This document shows, in pieces, positions 63,321 to 64,000 of a stretch of DNA of 64,000 bases (position 1 is its first letter; each line of letters begins with the position of its first letter). The stretch is from Hyperoplus lanceolatus (taxonomy: Eukaryota; Chordata; Actinopteri; Uranoscopiformes; Ammodytidae). Where the stretch lies: assembly GCA_026929865.2 (NCBI GenBank), contig CM049400.1:17678501-17742500 (forward strand), read 5' to 3'. A program made the translations under genes and the position numbers. The notes beneath the pieces were generated by a model. That model saw nothing but the letters and a program-made list of their open reading frames with translations. It was not told where the DNA came from and made no database searches.

Positions 63321-64000
63321 CTTTATCTAATTTTCATGGTGCGCGCAGCATAGAATGCACCATCATTGGTTCAAATACACACAAGGTGGGTTTTGTTGAT
63401 TTTTTTTAAGACCACGTGACCTCCCAAAAGTTGTGTGGTTTGCCGGCTGTGTCCGCGATAGTGTATTACAGAACAGTTAGTGGCATTCGGAGCGCAGAAT
63501 CTAGGTCTGCTATAGACTACTGACGAAAATCACACAACACATTTCATCTATTTATTAACAATATTTATGAATTTAGGCTATAGTTTGCTGCTTCAACTCA
63601 AGAACTATCAAGTTTCAGTTTCGTTTTCATCTCCGTGGTATACAGCCGTTTGGACCAGCTGATCGGTTTCCGACAGGGAGTCAGTCTGCGTTCCAGCTGT
63701 ACTGGGAAGTCGGATTTATGGTGCCGGTAATAATTGAACTAAATAATAAAATAAAGCTATCTCTTCCTTCCTATATCTGTCTATCTTTATCTCTCCACTG
63801 CACACTCAGTCACTACTATCCATGCTAAAAGGAAGCAGGATTGTAACATCATTTAGCACATTATTTTTAAATATTTTATATTATTTGTTCTTTTTTTTCC
63901 TCCCCCATCTAATTTTGCCGATTTTTTGAAAAATATGTTGGTTTGTAAGCACTAAGGGAGCATGTTTAAATAAAATCTGTGAACCTTACCTTTTAAATGT
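63321..64000. other. Intron end segment with a MITE scrap
   Basis: Mostly unrecognised. TGCGTTCCAGCTGTACTGGG (63689-63708) and the following GGATTTATGGTGCC resemble the end of the GTGCGTTCCAG-type insert inside the 55329 element, suggesting another partial copy. Confidence 0.4.

Overview
The window looks like a stretch of a teleost fish nuclear genome, probably percomorph-like. The basis is a Rex3-type RTE retrotransposon, an L1-type retrotransposon, many hAT, PIF/Harbinger-like and TTAA-flanked short DNA elements that I recognise from fish, dense CA/GT microsatellites, and split vertebrate-type exons. I see no bacterial or viral gene, tRNA, rRNA or CRISPR array. Most open reading frames are translations of simple repeats or of decayed transposons. 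Family names come from memory of the sequences, not from a search.

Host gene content is sparse. A GC-rich promoter and 5' leader (about 16450-17072) precedes a short + strand coding exon at 17073-17089, encoding MDWLMG and ending in a GTGAGT donor. This matches the amino terminus I remember for MOB2, a co-activator of NDR/LATS-type kinases. No second mob2 exon is visible, so I read 17090 to the window end as its first intron, at least 46.9 kb. Inside it, a second GC-rich block (about 49840-50165) leads to another short start exon at 50166-50203, encoding MRFKRNGSYTLN and ending in a GTAAGA donor. Both exons end in the same codon phase, so the second is a good candidate for an alternative mob2 first exon with its own promoter. 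Upstream of 16450 I find no host gene.

The rest is mobile DNA, much of it nested and datable by target-site duplications. Region 621-6938 is a stack: a hAT-like outer element holds a solo LTR (724-1262), a TIR element with internal duplications (2062-3278), and a 5'-truncated L1 (3613-6606) that itself carries a MITE (6191-6510). Region 12176-15174 holds three elements nearly end to end: a long-TIR element, a TTAA-flanked MITE and a hAT MITE. Within the proposed intron come a terminally inverted element (23595-24374), a TTAA element (25061-25817), a hAT element in a MITE remnant (27064-28045), a near-complete antisense Rex3 copy (28567-31664), a mariner-type MITE inside a TTAA MITE (32683-33185), a hAT element with a BED-finger ORF inside another TTAA MITE (37283-38958), a PIF/Harbinger-like element (43191-44242), a TTAA fold-back element predicted to form three hairpins (47898-48344), a nest at 54934-56480, and a hAT element (61459-62684).

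The most interesting points are the phase-matched alternative start exon, the repeated use of TTAA targets, the three-hairpin fold-back element, and a short element at 63224-63320 that is the two ends of the 55329-55928 element joined at a 5-bp microhomology.
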